Assembly: GCF_016862935.1 (NCBI RefSeq)
Contig: NZ_BONX01000011.1
Coordinates: 1-64,000, forward strand
Reading direction: 5' to 3'
Length of the DNA: 64,000 nt
Source of the DNA: Plantactinospora mayteni
GTDB lineage: Bacteria > Actinomycetota > Actinomycetes > Mycobacteriales > Micromonosporaceae
Shown: in pieces, positions 35,575 through 44,000 of the stretch
How positions within the stretch are numbered: the first letter of the stretch is position 1
Layout of the letters: every line of letters starts with the position of its first letter
Notes under the pieces: model-generated
Told to the model about the DNA's origin: nothing
Database searches by the model: none
Seen by the model: the letters and a program-made list of their open reading frames with translations, nothing else
Translations under genes and position numbers: made by a program

Positions 35575-36993
35575 TTGCGACAGAGTTCCCTCGTGGTGGT
35601 GGCCAACCGGCTGCCCGTCGACGACAGCGTGGCGCCGGACGGCGCCTGTGAATGGCGCCGCAGCCCCGGTGGGCTGGTCAGCGCCCTGCACCCCCTGCTC
35701 CAACAACACACCCCGGCAACCTGGGTGGGCTGGGCCGGCGGCACCGGTCCCGCCCCCATGCTCGCCGACGTCGACGGCGTACGCATGCACACCGTGCCGC
35801 TCGCCGGCGACGACGTACGCGACCACTACGAGGGCTTCGCGAACGCGACGCTCTGGCCGCTCTACCACGATGCGGTGGAGCAGCCGGTCTACCATCGCCG
35901 CTGGTGGGAGGCGTACCAGCGAATCAACCAGCGGTTCGCCGAGGCCGCCGCCGAGGCCGCCGAGCCGGGCGCCGTGGTCTGGGTGCAGGACTACCACCTG
36001 CAACTCGTGCCCGGCCTGCTCCGGGCGATCCGCCCCGACCTGCGGATCGGCTTCTTCATGCACGTGCCGTTCCCGCCGCCGGAGCTGTTCATGCAGCTCC
36101 CCCGCCGCGCCGAACTGCTGCTCGGGATGCTCGGCGCCGACCTGGTCGGCTTCCAGCGCCCGCAGGCGGCGCACAACTTCGCCCAACTCGCGACCAAGGT
36201 ACTCGGGCTGGCCGCCACCGATCGGCGGATCGCGGTGGACGACCGGGTGGTGCGGATCGGCGCGTTCCCGGTCTCCATCGACATGGCCGAGATGGAGGCG
36301 CTGGCCACCCGCCCGGACGTGGTCACCCGGGCCGCCCGGATCCGGCGGGACCTCGGCGACCCCCAGCACATGCTGCTCAGCGTCGACCGGATGGACTACA
36401 CCAAGGGCATCGAGCAGCGGCTCAAGGCATACAGCGAACTGCTCGCCACCGGGCACGTCAAGGTACGGGACACGGTGATGGTGCAGGTCGCGGTGCCGAG
36501 CCGGGAGCGGGTCGAGCAGTACCAGATCCTCCGCGAGCGGGTCGAGCGGGAGGTCGGCCGGATCAACGGCGAGTTCGGCCGGGTCGGCGAGCCGGCGATC
36601 CACTACCTCACCCAGCCGTTCGACCGGGCGGAACTCGCCGCGCTCTACCGGGCCACCGACATCATGGCGGTGACCCCGCTGCGGGACGGGATGAACCTGG
36701 TCGCCAAGGAATACATCGCGGCCCGGGTCGACAACGCCGGGGCGTTGCTGCTCAGCGAGTTCGCCGGTGCCGCAGCGGAGTTCCCGGAGGCGTTCCTGGT
36801 CAACCCGCACGACCTGGAGGGGCTCAAGCTGACCCTGATGCACGCGCTCCAGGCCATCCCGGCCGACCTGACCGCCCGGATGACCGCGATGCGCGAGCAG
36901 CTCCGGGTGAACGACATCCAGGCGTGGGCCCGGTCCTACCTGACCGCGCTCGACCAGAGCGGCAACCTGGTGCACCGGCTCACCATCACCTGA
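35575..36993 (+). CDS. otsA: Trehalose-6-phosphate synthase
   Basis: 472 residues of a GT20 glycosyltransferase, TTG start with GAGGTG upstream. Signatures: VVVANRLPVD and RRSPGGLVSAL (acceptor/UDP-glucose pocket), WVQDYHLQLVPGLLR, FMHVPFPPPELF, SVDRMDYTKGIEQRL (donor-phosphate Arg/Lys) and PLRDGMNLVAKEYIAA. It joins UDP-(or GDP-)glucose to glucose-6-phosphate to make trehalose-6-phosphate, an osmotic and desiccation protectant precursor. No otsB lies nearby in the window. A perfect terminator follows. Confidence 0.95.
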   Translation: MRQSSLVVVANRLPVDDSVAPDGACEWRRSPGGLVSALHPLLQQHTPATWVGWAGGTGPAPMLADVDGVRMHTVPLAGDDVRDHYEGFANATLWPLYHDAVEQPVYHRRWWEAYQRINQRFAEAAAEAAEPGAVVWVQDYHLQLVPGLLRAIRPDLRIGFFMHVPFPPPELFMQLPRRAELLLGMLGADLVGFQRPQAAHNFAQLATKVLGLAATDRRIAVDDRVVRIGAFPVSIDMAEMEALATRPDVVTRAARIRRDLGDPQHMLLSVDRMDYTKGIEQRLKAYSELLATGHVKVRDTVMVQVAVPSRERVEQYQILRERVEREVGRINGEFGRVGEPAIHYLTQPFDRAELAALYRATDIMAVTPLRDGMNLVAKEYIAARVDNAGALLLSEFAGAAAEFPEAFLVNPHDLEGLKLTLMHALQAIPADLTARMTAMREQLRVNDIQAWARSYLTALDQSGNLVHRLTIT

Positions 36994-37001
36994 GACGGAT
37001 C

Positions 37002-37030
37002 CTCCCCCGGGCCACCCGCGCCCGGGGGAG
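37002..37030. terminator. Bidirectional terminator after otsA
   Basis: CTCCCCCGGG (37002-37011) pairs exactly with CCCGGGGGAG (37021-37030), 9-nt loop; outer GACGG/CCGTC extends the stem. Between convergent stops at 36993 and 37036. Confidence 0.88.
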
Positions 37031-37035
37031 CCGTC

Positions 37036-37842
37036 CTATCCGGCCAGGTCCTTGTCGAGCCAGTCGAGGATCGCGTCGACCGGCTCCCGCCACCGGGCGT
37101 CCAGCATCATGTCGTGCCCCATGCCGGGAAAGAGCAGCGGGGCGACGCCGTACCGGCCGGCGGCCCGGGTCAGCGCCGACGGCGGCACCACCCGGTCGTC
37201 CGGGCTGCCGACCACCAGCATCGGCGGGTCGCCCACCGCCGGCTCGACCGGCCGCTGCCGGAGCAACTGCCACTGCGCCCTGGCGGAGGCCCGGCCGAGT
37301 CGGGCGGCGTATTCCCGGGCCGCCGCGTCCGGCAGCTCCCGGCTGAACAACTGGCGGTGGTGCAGCCGCAGCCGCCCGCCGAAGACCGCCGGGAGCGTAC
37401 CGGCGGGGTTGCGGCCCAGCGCGGTGCCGAGGGTGCCCCAGCCGCCGAAGACCGGCGCGACCAGCACGCCGGCCCGGGCCGGATAGCGGGCCAGCGCGTG
37501 TGCCACCACGAGCGCGCCGGCACCGTGCCCGACCAGCACCGCCCGCCGGTCCAGGCCCGTCGCCACCTGGACCACGTCGTGCGCGTACGCCCGCAGCGTC
37601 GCCTTCGGCGCCGGGCCGCTGCCGCCGTGCCCGCGCAGGCTGACCGCGTGCGCCGGAAACGCCCGCGACGCGGCGTGTTCGAGCCAGTGCTCGGCGAACG
37701 CCCACGCCCCGTGCCCGAAGCCGGGTACGAAGAGCAGCGGCGGCTTTCCCTCCGGCGCCTCCGGCGTGGCGGCGCGTACCTCCCGGAACACCGCCGGCAC
37801 CGGACGGGTCCAGTCCCGCACCCGTACGACCCGGGTCTTCAC
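37036..37842 (-). CDS. Alpha/beta-hydrolase fold protein lacking the nucleophile Ser
   Basis: 268 residues from GTG 37842, overlapping the monooxygenase stop (GTGA). The fold is clear: LLFVPGFGHGAWAF oxyanion strand, the nucleophile elbow, then PPMLVVGSPDDRVVPP (acid Asp) and FPGMGHDMML (His). The elbow reads LVGHGAGALVV: the GxSxG serine is Gly (codon GGT). The Asp and His of the triad remain. So it may be non-hydrolytic, use another residue, or act as a binding/partner subunit for the coupled monooxygenase. No signal peptide; cytoplasmic. Confidence 0.85.
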   Translation of the reverse strand: MKTRVVRVRDWTRPVPAVFREVRAATPEAPEGKPPLLFVPGFGHGAWAFAEHWLEHAASRAFPAHAVSLRGHGGSGPAPKATLRAYAHDVVQVATGLDRRAVLVGHGAGALVVAHALARYPARAGVLVAPVFGGWGTLGTALGRNPAGTLPAVFGGRLRLHHRQLFSRELPDAAAREYAARLGRASARAQWQLLRQRPVEPAVGDPPMLVVGSPDDRVVPPSALTRAAGRYGVAPLLFPGMGHDMMLDARWREPVDAILDWLDKDLAG

Positions 37843-39239
37843 GCCGCCACCTCCAGCTCGTCCAGGGTGCGCTGCAACACGCGCAGATAGTCGATGTGCC
37901 CGATCTCGAACCAGTGCCGGGTGCTCTCCTTCACCTTCGCGGAGTGCCACCGGTCGCCGGCCTCGGCGTCGACCCGGGCGGCGAAGGAGCGGGCCCGTTC
38001 CGGCGCCGCCTCGCGCAGCCGGAGCCAGCGGGCGATCACCACGGACTGCCAGTGCACCAGCGGCAGCAGGCCGGAATCCGGCTGGAGCAGGCCGGCCACG
38101 GCCAGCGTCGGGTGCCGCCGGGGGAACGCGTTGAGATAGAGGGCCGGTCGGCCCGAGGCGTCGGTGCCGAGCAGCTCCGGCGCCAGGAACTCGAAGCGCG
38201 GCAGGTAGCCGGTGGCGAAGACCACCAGGTCCGGCTCGATCTCCTGCCCGTCGACCAGGGTCACACTGTTGCGGCGGAACCGGCCGACGTCCGGCACCGG
38301 GGTGATCGACCCGTGCCCGAGCTGGTAGACGAGGTGGCTGTTGACGATCGGATGGGTCTCGAAGACCCGGTGGTCGGGGCGGGGCAGCCCGAACCGGGTC
38401 AGATCGCCCACGGTCAGCTTCAGCACCCGGTGGAACAACCACTGCCGCAGCCGCAGCGGCAGGCGGTATGGGGCGAGGGAGTCGGTGACCTGGTCGGCCG
38501 GGCGGCCGAAGGTGTACTTCGGGGCGTACCAGTAGCCGCGCCGGGTGGAGTGCCAGCACTTCGCCGCCTGCTGGCCGGCCTCGACCGCGATGTCGCAGCC
38601 GGTGTTGCCGGCCCCGACCACCAGCACCCGCTTGCCGCGTACCTGGGTGGCGTCCTTGTACGCCGAGGCGTGGATCACCTTGCCCCGGAACTCGTCCAAC
38701 CCCTCGTACGCCGGCATCTTCGGCGCCCAGTTGTGCCCGTTGGCCACCACCACGGCCGAGTAGCGGGAGGTGCGCTCGGCGCCGTAGCCGCCGGTGCTGC
38801 GGGTGGTGACGTCCCAGCGGTCCCCGTCGGCCGGCTCGACCCGGACGACCTCGGTGCCGAACCAGATGTGCGGCCGCAGGTCGAAGTGGTCGGCGTAGTG
38901 CTCCAGATAGGACAGTAACTGGCTGTGGTGCGGATAGTCCGGCCAGCTGTCCGGCATCGGGAAGTCGGGGTATTCGGTCAGCGGGCGGGACGAGATGAGG
39001 TGGGTGCTGGCGTAGACCGGGCTGCGGTCGTGCCGCCAGTTCCAGGCCCCGCCGACCCCGGTCTCCCGTTCGTAGCAGTCGACGCCGAAGCCGTACTCCT
39101 TCAGGTTTTTGATCGCGGTGAGGCCGCTGGCCCCGGCGCCGATCACGCAGACGGTCCCGGCCCGGTCGTAGACCGGGCGTCCGTCCCGCCAGAGGGTCGC
39201 GCCCGGCTCGTTGCTCTCCTGGTCGCTGAAGGTGGCCAC
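37839..39239 (-). CDS. FAD/NAD(P)-dependent monooxygenase (FMO/BVMO-like)
   Basis: 466 residues from GTG 39239 (ribosome site AGAGGAG); the longer frame from 39410 lacks one. FAD-binding GAGASG (about 31-36), second dinucleotide motif VGAGNTGCDIAVE (about 214-226) for NADPH, and LVVFATGYLPRFEF (about 344-357) as in flavin-containing monooxygenases. It probably oxygenates a soft nucleophile or ketone. Coupled to the hydrolase-like gene, so the pair may act on one substrate. Divergent from the DUF4132 gene. Confidence 0.9.
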   Translation of the reverse strand: MATFSDQESNEPGATLWRDGRPVYDRAGTVCVIGAGASGLTAIKNLKEYGFGVDCYERETGVGGAWNWRHDRSPVYASTHLISSRPLTEYPDFPMPDSWPDYPHHSQLLSYLEHYADHFDLRPHIWFGTEVVRVEPADGDRWDVTTRSTGGYGAERTSRYSAVVVANGHNWAPKMPAYEGLDEFRGKVIHASAYKDATQVRGKRVLVVGAGNTGCDIAVEAGQQAAKCWHSTRRGYWYAPKYTFGRPADQVTDSLAPYRLPLRLRQWLFHRVLKLTVGDLTRFGLPRPDHRVFETHPIVNSHLVYQLGHGSITPVPDVGRFRRNSVTLVDGQEIEPDLVVFATGYLPRFEFLAPELLGTDASGRPALYLNAFPRRHPTLAVAGLLQPDSGLLPLVHWQSVVIARWLRLREAAPERARSFAARVDAEAGDRWHSAKVKESTRHWFEIGHIDYLRVLQRTLDELEVAA

Positions 39240-39392
39240 CCAGAATCTCCTCTGCTCCGGCACGAGTGCCGACGTGCGGGGGAATCCTCTCGGCTCGTGT
39301 CGGCTTTTGTCCAGCCCGCCGCGCGACACGTCGGGTCGAGCCGGCATCGGAGAATGCGGGCGCCCGCCGACGTGACGTCGTACCCATCGACC

Positions 39393-42143
39393 ATGATTCC
39401 GGACATGCATTCCGACGACACCGTCAGCCCACCCGACCTGCTGGAGCGGTTCCGAGACTGGGTCACGGCGCTTGATCCCGCGCTCACCAGCACCTTCGCG
39501 ACCCTTGACGAGGCGTGGGGCTCGCCGTCGGTCGTCGGGCGATCCGCGAGCGTCAAGTTGGCGAAGACGCCACTCGGGCGGCTGATCGCCAGGTACGGCG
39601 ACGCCGAGCTACGCGCGGTGGGGATCTGGGCGCAGTTGCGCCAGTCCGTCCAGTTGCATCCTCAGCGAACCGCCGCCGCCTGCCACCAGCTTGACCAGGT
39701 GATCGCCCAGGTGAGTCAGCGCCGGCTCGACTGGCGGGCCGAGGAGGTGGCGGTCCTCTGGCAGGCGGTCATCGCGATCGAGGAACAGCCCCCCTATCGC
39801 CTCGCTCCGCTCGTCGGCAACGCGCTCACCGCGACCGAGCGGCTCGACATCGCCGACCGCCGACCGTACGAGCAGGAGCTGCGGTGGGCCCTGCGCCGGC
39901 TGGAGCCGGTCAACGGCAGGTGGGGGATGCCCGATCCGGCCCGGGCGGAGGAGCTGCTGCTCTCCGTGGACGCGCGCCATCCGCTTGCCGACGTCACCGC
40001 GCTGCTCCCGGTCTCCGGCGACGGCTTCGCCGAACGGCTGCACGCCGAGCTGGCCGACCAGCTCACCGCGAACGGAATTCCCGGCTGCGTCCGGCACTGG
40101 AAGACCCGGGCACACACGTTCGAGATGGCTGGCTGGAAGGCCGACCGGGTGGAGCGGTACCGGACGGAGTGGCTCGCTCGGGCGCAGGAACTGCGGGCCG
40201 CCGCGCCCGGCTCCGACGACGTACTGCGCCAGGTGCTCGCCCACATCCCCACCCACCGGCTGTCCAGCCGGGACGGGCGTTCGGGTCCGAAGCCGGTCTT
40301 CCTGTCCGGCTTTACCGAGGTCACGCTGGTCGGCATGGTCTGGGCGGCCGAGCTGGTCGACGCCGACTGGGTGGTGCCGCTGCTCGTCGACATCGCGGGC
40401 ACCTGTGCGACCAGCATGGGCGGCCCGCCCACGAACCTGCGCAGTTGGTTGTTGGCCAGGGCCGCCGCCGAGGTGCTGGCCAGGCGGCCGGAGAGCGCCG
40501 CGGACCAGGTCGCGCGGCTGTTGGGTGACGTCGCGGTCGCGGCCACCCTGGGCAGCACCGGCGCCGCCGACGGGATCCCGGAGAACGCGAAGCTCGCCCG
40601 GGAGGTGATCGAGATCCTGGCCGGGTGGTCGGGGGACGGCGCGGTCGGACAACTCGCCCGGATCCGGGCGAAGACCAAGCACAAGGGCATCATGAAGAAG
40701 CTGGTGGCGGCGCTCGACACCGTCGCCACACGCGCCGGGCTGACCCCGGACCAACTCCTGGAGCGTACGGTGCCCACGTTCGGCCTCGGCCCGGACGGCA
40801 GCCGGGCCGAGCGGGCGGGTGAGGTCCGGGTCGTACTCTCCCTCGACCCGACCGGTACGCCCACGCTGACGTTCGTCGGACCGGACGGAAAGCCACGTAC
40901 GTCCGTTCCGGCGGCGGTCAAGAACGGCCACCCCGAGTTGGTCGTGGAGCTGCGCGGCACGCTCAAGGAGCTGAAGCAGGCGCTGCCGGTCGAGCGGGCC
41001 CGGATCGAGACCGCGCTGGCGGACGGACGGCGCTGGACGGCGGCACCCTGGCGGCGGTACTACCTCGATCATCCGGTGACCGGCGCGTTCGCCCGCGCGC
41101 TGATCTGGGAGTGTTCCGCCGATGGCGGGGTCACCTGGCGGTCCGGGCTGCCGGTACGGGATGGCGACGGATGGGCGCTGACCGGTGTCGACGGCGCGGC
41201 CGTGCCCGTCGACTCGGAGGCGGCGGTGCGGCTGTGGCATCCGGTCCGGGCCACCCTGGACGAGGTCCGCGCCTGGCGGGAGCGACTCTACGAGCTGGAG
41301 CTGCGGCAACCTTTCAAGCAGGCGTTCCGGGAGATCTACCTGCTCACCCCGGCCGAGGTGGGGACCGGCGGATACTCCAACCGGTTCGCCGCGCACATCC
41401 TGAAGTACGGGCAGGCCAAGGCGCTGCTGGCCGGCCGTGGGTGGTCCGGGTTGCAACTGGGCTACTACTCGGAAGACGGCGAGACGGGAGAGGCGGTCAA
41501 GGAGCTGACCGATGCCGACGTCGACACCCGGTGGCGCGCACGGTTCTTCGTCGACCTGGTCAACAACGCGGTGGCCGACGACTACGGACACGTGGGATAT
41601 TGCGCGACCGACCAGGTCCGCTTCGACCGGTACGACGGTGCGGGCTGGGTGGCGGTGTCCCTGGTCGACGTGCCGCCGCTGCTGCTGTCGGAGGCCCTCC
41701 GGGATGTGGACCTGGCGGTGGGGGTCGCCTCGGTGGCGGCCGATCCGGAGTGGACCGACCGTGGCGAGGAGCGTTACCACGACTACTGGCGCGCGACCGG
41801 CTTCGGCACCCTCGACGAGTCGGCCCAGGTACGCCGGGAGGCGCTGGCCCGGCTGCTGCCCCGGTTGAAGATCGCCGACCGGGTGGAGTTGACCGACCGC
41901 TTCCTGCGGGTGCGCGGCTCGATGCGTAGCTACCGGATCCATCTCGGGTCGGGAAACATCCTCATGGAGCCCAACGACGCCTATCTCTGCATCGTGGCCG
42001 GCCGGCCCACCTCGACGGGCAAGCTGTTCCTGCCGTTCGAGGACGACCGGCTGAGCCTCGTGCTGAGCAAGGCGTTCCTGCTCGCCGACGATGCGAAGAT
42101 CACCGACGAGACGATCCTGAGCCAGATCAAGGGGGCTGGCTGA
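39393..42143 (+). CDS. DUF4132-domain protein
   Basis: 916 residues from ATG 39393 (a second ATG lies at 39405; no clear ribosome site). The last third carries the DUF4132 signature (about 640-690): LELRQPFKQAFREIYLLTP, GGYSNRFAAHILKYGQAKAL. The first 600 residues are helical, with repeats like those of armadillo/HEAT proteins (LLVDIAGTCATSMGG, LARIRAKTKHKGIMKKLVAA). Known relatives (MolR/YehI-like) lack a settled function. No WGR domain is seen. It is a single transcription unit between the monooxygenase and the second XRE module. Confidence 0.8.
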   Translation: MIPDMHSDDTVSPPDLLERFRDWVTALDPALTSTFATLDEAWGSPSVVGRSASVKLAKTPLGRLIARYGDAELRAVGIWAQLRQSVQLHPQRTAAACHQLDQVIAQVSQRRLDWRAEEVAVLWQAVIAIEEQPPYRLAPLVGNALTATERLDIADRRPYEQELRWALRRLEPVNGRWGMPDPARAEELLLSVDARHPLADVTALLPVSGDGFAERLHAELADQLTANGIPGCVRHWKTRAHTFEMAGWKADRVERYRTEWLARAQELRAAAPGSDDVLRQVLAHIPTHRLSSRDGRSGPKPVFLSGFTEVTLVGMVWAAELVDADWVVPLLVDIAGTCATSMGGPPTNLRSWLLARAAAEVLARRPESAADQVARLLGDVAVAATLGSTGAADGIPENAKLAREVIEILAGWSGDGAVGQLARIRAKTKHKGIMKKLVAALDTVATRAGLTPDQLLERTVPTFGLGPDGSRAERAGEVRVVLSLDPTGTPTLTFVGPDGKPRTSVPAAVKNGHPELVVELRGTLKELKQALPVERARIETALADGRRWTAAPWRRYYLDHPVTGAFARALIWECSADGGVTWRSGLPVRDGDGWALTGVDGAAVPVDSEAAVRLWHPVRATLDEVRAWRERLYELELRQPFKQAFREIYLLTPAEVGTGGYSNRFAAHILKYGQAKALLAGRGWSGLQLGYYSEDGETGEAVKELTDADVDTRWRARFFVDLVNNAVADDYGHVGYCATDQVRFDRYDGAGWVAVSLVDVPPLLLSEALRDVDLAVGVASVAADPEWTDRGEERYHDYWRATGFGTLDESAQVRREALARLLPRLKIADRVELTDRFLRVRGSMRSYRIHLGSGNILMEPNDAYLCIVAGRPTSTGKLFLPFEDDRLSLVLSKAFLLADDAKITDETILSQIKGAG

Positions 42144-42322
42144 CGGCGGACTGCCCTCCGGCGTCCCCGGCCGTCGTGGTGACCGTCTCATCTCCGGTCC
42201 CTCCTGGCGTGGGCTCTGGATGCGGGGAACCGCCCCGGGAGTCGGGTGGGCCGGTACGGGAGGTCGTACCGGCCTGGGCGGTTCCCCGCGCGGTTCCGCC
42301 CGGGTGTTTGCCGCCCGCCGAA
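42144..42322. other. Gap after the DUF4132 gene
   Basis: No gene seen. The dyad GCGGGGAACCGCC (42221-42233) against GGCGGTTCCCCGC (42278-42290) is a perfect 13-bp inverted repeat with a 44-nt loop, possibly the DUF4132 terminator. Confidence 0.6.
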
Positions 42323-42366
42323 CGGTTCCGCTGGTGACACTGTGGACCTAGAGTCACTACTCTAAG
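42323..42366 (+). promoter_or_regulatory. Promoter/operator of XRE-DUF397 module 2
   Basis: CGGTTCCGCTGGTGACACT (42323-42341) matches module 1 at 18 of 19 bases. The -35-like GTGACA (42334-42339), 18-nt spacer and -10-like TACTCT (42358-42363) have identical spacing. The dyad TAGAGT-CACT-ACTCTA (42349-42364) overlaps the -10 and could be an operator. Confidence 0.62.
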
Positions 42367-42448
42367 AAGGCAAACGGTCACGTAGTGATCAAAAACGTCG
42401 TCAGTGTGACCACTGTGGGTAATCCCATTCGACCTGTGAGGAGATGTG

Positions 42449-43240
42449 ATGGGCAACGACGACCGCCTGCGGTTCCTGCTGGAGGAGTTGCGACTGGTCC
42501 GGGCGGCACGGGGCGTGACGCAGGACGACCTCGCCAAGCGGATCAAGTGGTCCTCCTCGACGGTCGCCATGGTGGAGACCGGCGCCCGCAAACCGCCGAC
42601 CGGTTTCTGGGCTCTGGTGGACGACGCGTTGCAGACCGGTGGCACGTTCCAGCGGCTGGCGAATCAGTTGGGCACCCCACTGTGGAAGGTCGAGTGGGGT
42701 TCGGCCGAATCGAACGCCTCGGCGCTCCGCTCGTACGAGCCGCTGGTGGTGCCGGGGCTGTTGCAGACCGAGGCGTACGCCCGGGCGATCCTCGGTGACG
42801 CCGGCATGCTCCGGCAGGAGGAGGTCGAGCGCCACCTCGCCGACCGGCTGAAGCGGCAGGAGATCCTGACCCGGGAGAATCCCCCGCAGTTGTTCGCCGT
42901 GCTGGACGAAGGGGTGCTGCACCGCCCGGTCGGCGGGCCGACGGTGATGCGTGACCAGCTCCACGCGCTGGCCAAGGCGACCGAGGAGCCGCACATCTGG
43001 GTGCACGTCGTCCCGTTGACGGTCGGCGCGTACCCTGGGTTGAACGGCTCCTTCGTGGTGGCGGTCGATCCCGAGAACCGGCTCACCGGCTATCTGGACA
43101 ACCAGCTGCACGGAGACGTGATCGACGGTGCCGAAGAGGTGGCGGCGCTGCAACTAGTTTGGGAAGCCGTTCGGGGGCAGGCACTCCCGCAAGGACAGTC
43201 AACCGACCTGATCATGAAGGTGGCGGAGACATGGATCTGA
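42449..43240 (+). CDS. XRE-type HTH regulator with DUF5753 (module 2)
   Basis: 263 residues from ATG 42449 (ribosome site GTGAGGAG; GTG 42446 is too close to it). HTH about 8-65 (GVTQDDLAKRIKWSSSTVAM, VETGARKPP); DUF5753 about 85-255 with SYEPLVVPGLLQTEAYARAI and AYPGLNGSFVVAVD. It is a paralogue of the 5847-6644 gene with the same domain order, the same 10-nt overlap with its DUF397 partner and the same promoter. Expected to be a DNA-binding regulator that may control its own operon. Confidence 0.93.
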   Translation: MGNDDRLRFLLEELRLVRAARGVTQDDLAKRIKWSSSTVAMVETGARKPPTGFWALVDDALQTGGTFQRLANQLGTPLWKVEWGSAESNASALRSYEPLVVPGLLQTEAYARAILGDAGMLRQEEVERHLADRLKRQEILTRENPPQLFAVLDEGVLHRPVGGPTVMRDQLHALAKATEEPHIWVHVVPLTVGAYPGLNGSFVVAVDPENRLTGYLDNQLHGDVIDGAEEVAALQLVWEAVRGQALPQGQSTDLIMKVAETWI

Positions 43241-43422
43241 CCGGCGCACAGTGGCGCAAGAGCAGCCGCAGCAGCGGAAACACCGGCAACTGCGTCGAGG
43301 TCGCGGACAACCTGCCCGGCATCGTCGGCGTCCGGGACAGCAAGGACCCCACCGGCCCGGCCCTGACCTTCGACCCCACCGCCTGGCGAGCCTTCGTCAC
43401 CGAGGTCGCGGCCGGGCGGTAA
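43231..43422 (+). CDS. DUF397 protein (module 2)
   Basis: 63 residues from ATG 43231, 10-nt overlap with the XRE gene. Sequence DLTGAQWRKSSRSSGNTGNC, then VEVADNLPGIVGVRDSKDP and WRAFVTEV, is a full DUF397 domain. It differs from the module-1 copy in the variable middle (GNTGNC versus ANGGSC), which may set partner specificity. A longer upstream frame from 43159 lies inside the XRE gene and is not supported. Confidence 0.92.
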   Translation: MDLTGAQWRKSSRSSGNTGNCVEVADNLPGIVGVRDSKDPTGPALTFDPTAWRAFVTEVAAGR

Positions 43423-43483
43423 GTCCGGTCGGGCCGCGGCGGCGGTCGGCCTCGCCGATGTGGCTGGCTCGGCCGCAGAGGCC

Positions 43484-43984
43484 CTACCCGATCCGCCCGT
43501 CGCTGGTTCGCTGGCGGCCTGCGTCCGCTCCGCCGGTGCCGATCGGTGCCCGGGTGAGGCGACGGGTGACCACACCCAGCAGATTCGCGGTGTAGAAGTA
43601 GCCGAGCTGCCGGGAGTCGGCGCCCGCCGGGTTGTCGCCGAGCGCCACCATCCGGCCCGCCGGCACGGTCTGCTCCGGCACCGACGCCAGCGCCGGCACC
43701 TCGTCCCGGGGTACCGGGTCTCCCGGGGCCGCCCGCAACCGCTTGATCATCCACAGCGGATAGTCGGGCGGCAGCGGACCAACCGGTCGGCCGGCGGCAA
43801 CCACCACCACCTGCCCGGGACGGATGGCGGTGATCGGTGCCCGGCGGACCAGGACTCGGTCACCGTGCTGGAACGTCGGCTGCATGCTGGACCCCCGCAC
43901 CGTCACCACCACGAGGCGACGGCGGGCCCACCACGCCGCCGCGGCCAGCGCGGCGACCACGGCACTCACGACAGTCACGACCAT
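43484..43984 (-). CDS. S26-family signal peptidase (peptide cassette)
   Basis: 166 residues from ATG 43984. One N-terminal transmembrane helix (1-20), then the S26 catalytic domain: VRGSSMQPTFQHGDRVLVRR with Ser33, and WMIKRLRAAPGD with Lys81 as general base; box E is ALGDNPAGADSRQLGYF. It is a type I signal peptidase-like enzyme much shorter than the housekeeping one. It is the last gene of the cassette, just after the ABC exporter, so its likely job is to remove the leader of the Cys-rich peptide (46640-46819) during or after export. That substrate link is inference from context. Confidence 0.88.
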   Translation of the reverse strand: MVVTVVSAVVAALAAAAWWARRRLVVVTVRGSSMQPTFQHGDRVLVRRAPITAIRPGQVVVVAAGRPVGPLPPDYPLWMIKRLRAAPGDPVPRDEVPALASVPEQTVPAGRMVALGDNPAGADSRQLGYFYTANLLGVVTRRLTRAPIGTGGADAGRQRTSDGRIG

Positions 43985-44000
43985 CACGGCACCACGACCA

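Noticed and set aside
39609-42191. 860-aa open frame opposite the DUF4132 gene
   Set aside because: Low-complexity antisense translation, no ribosome site, and it runs over the stop of the real gene.
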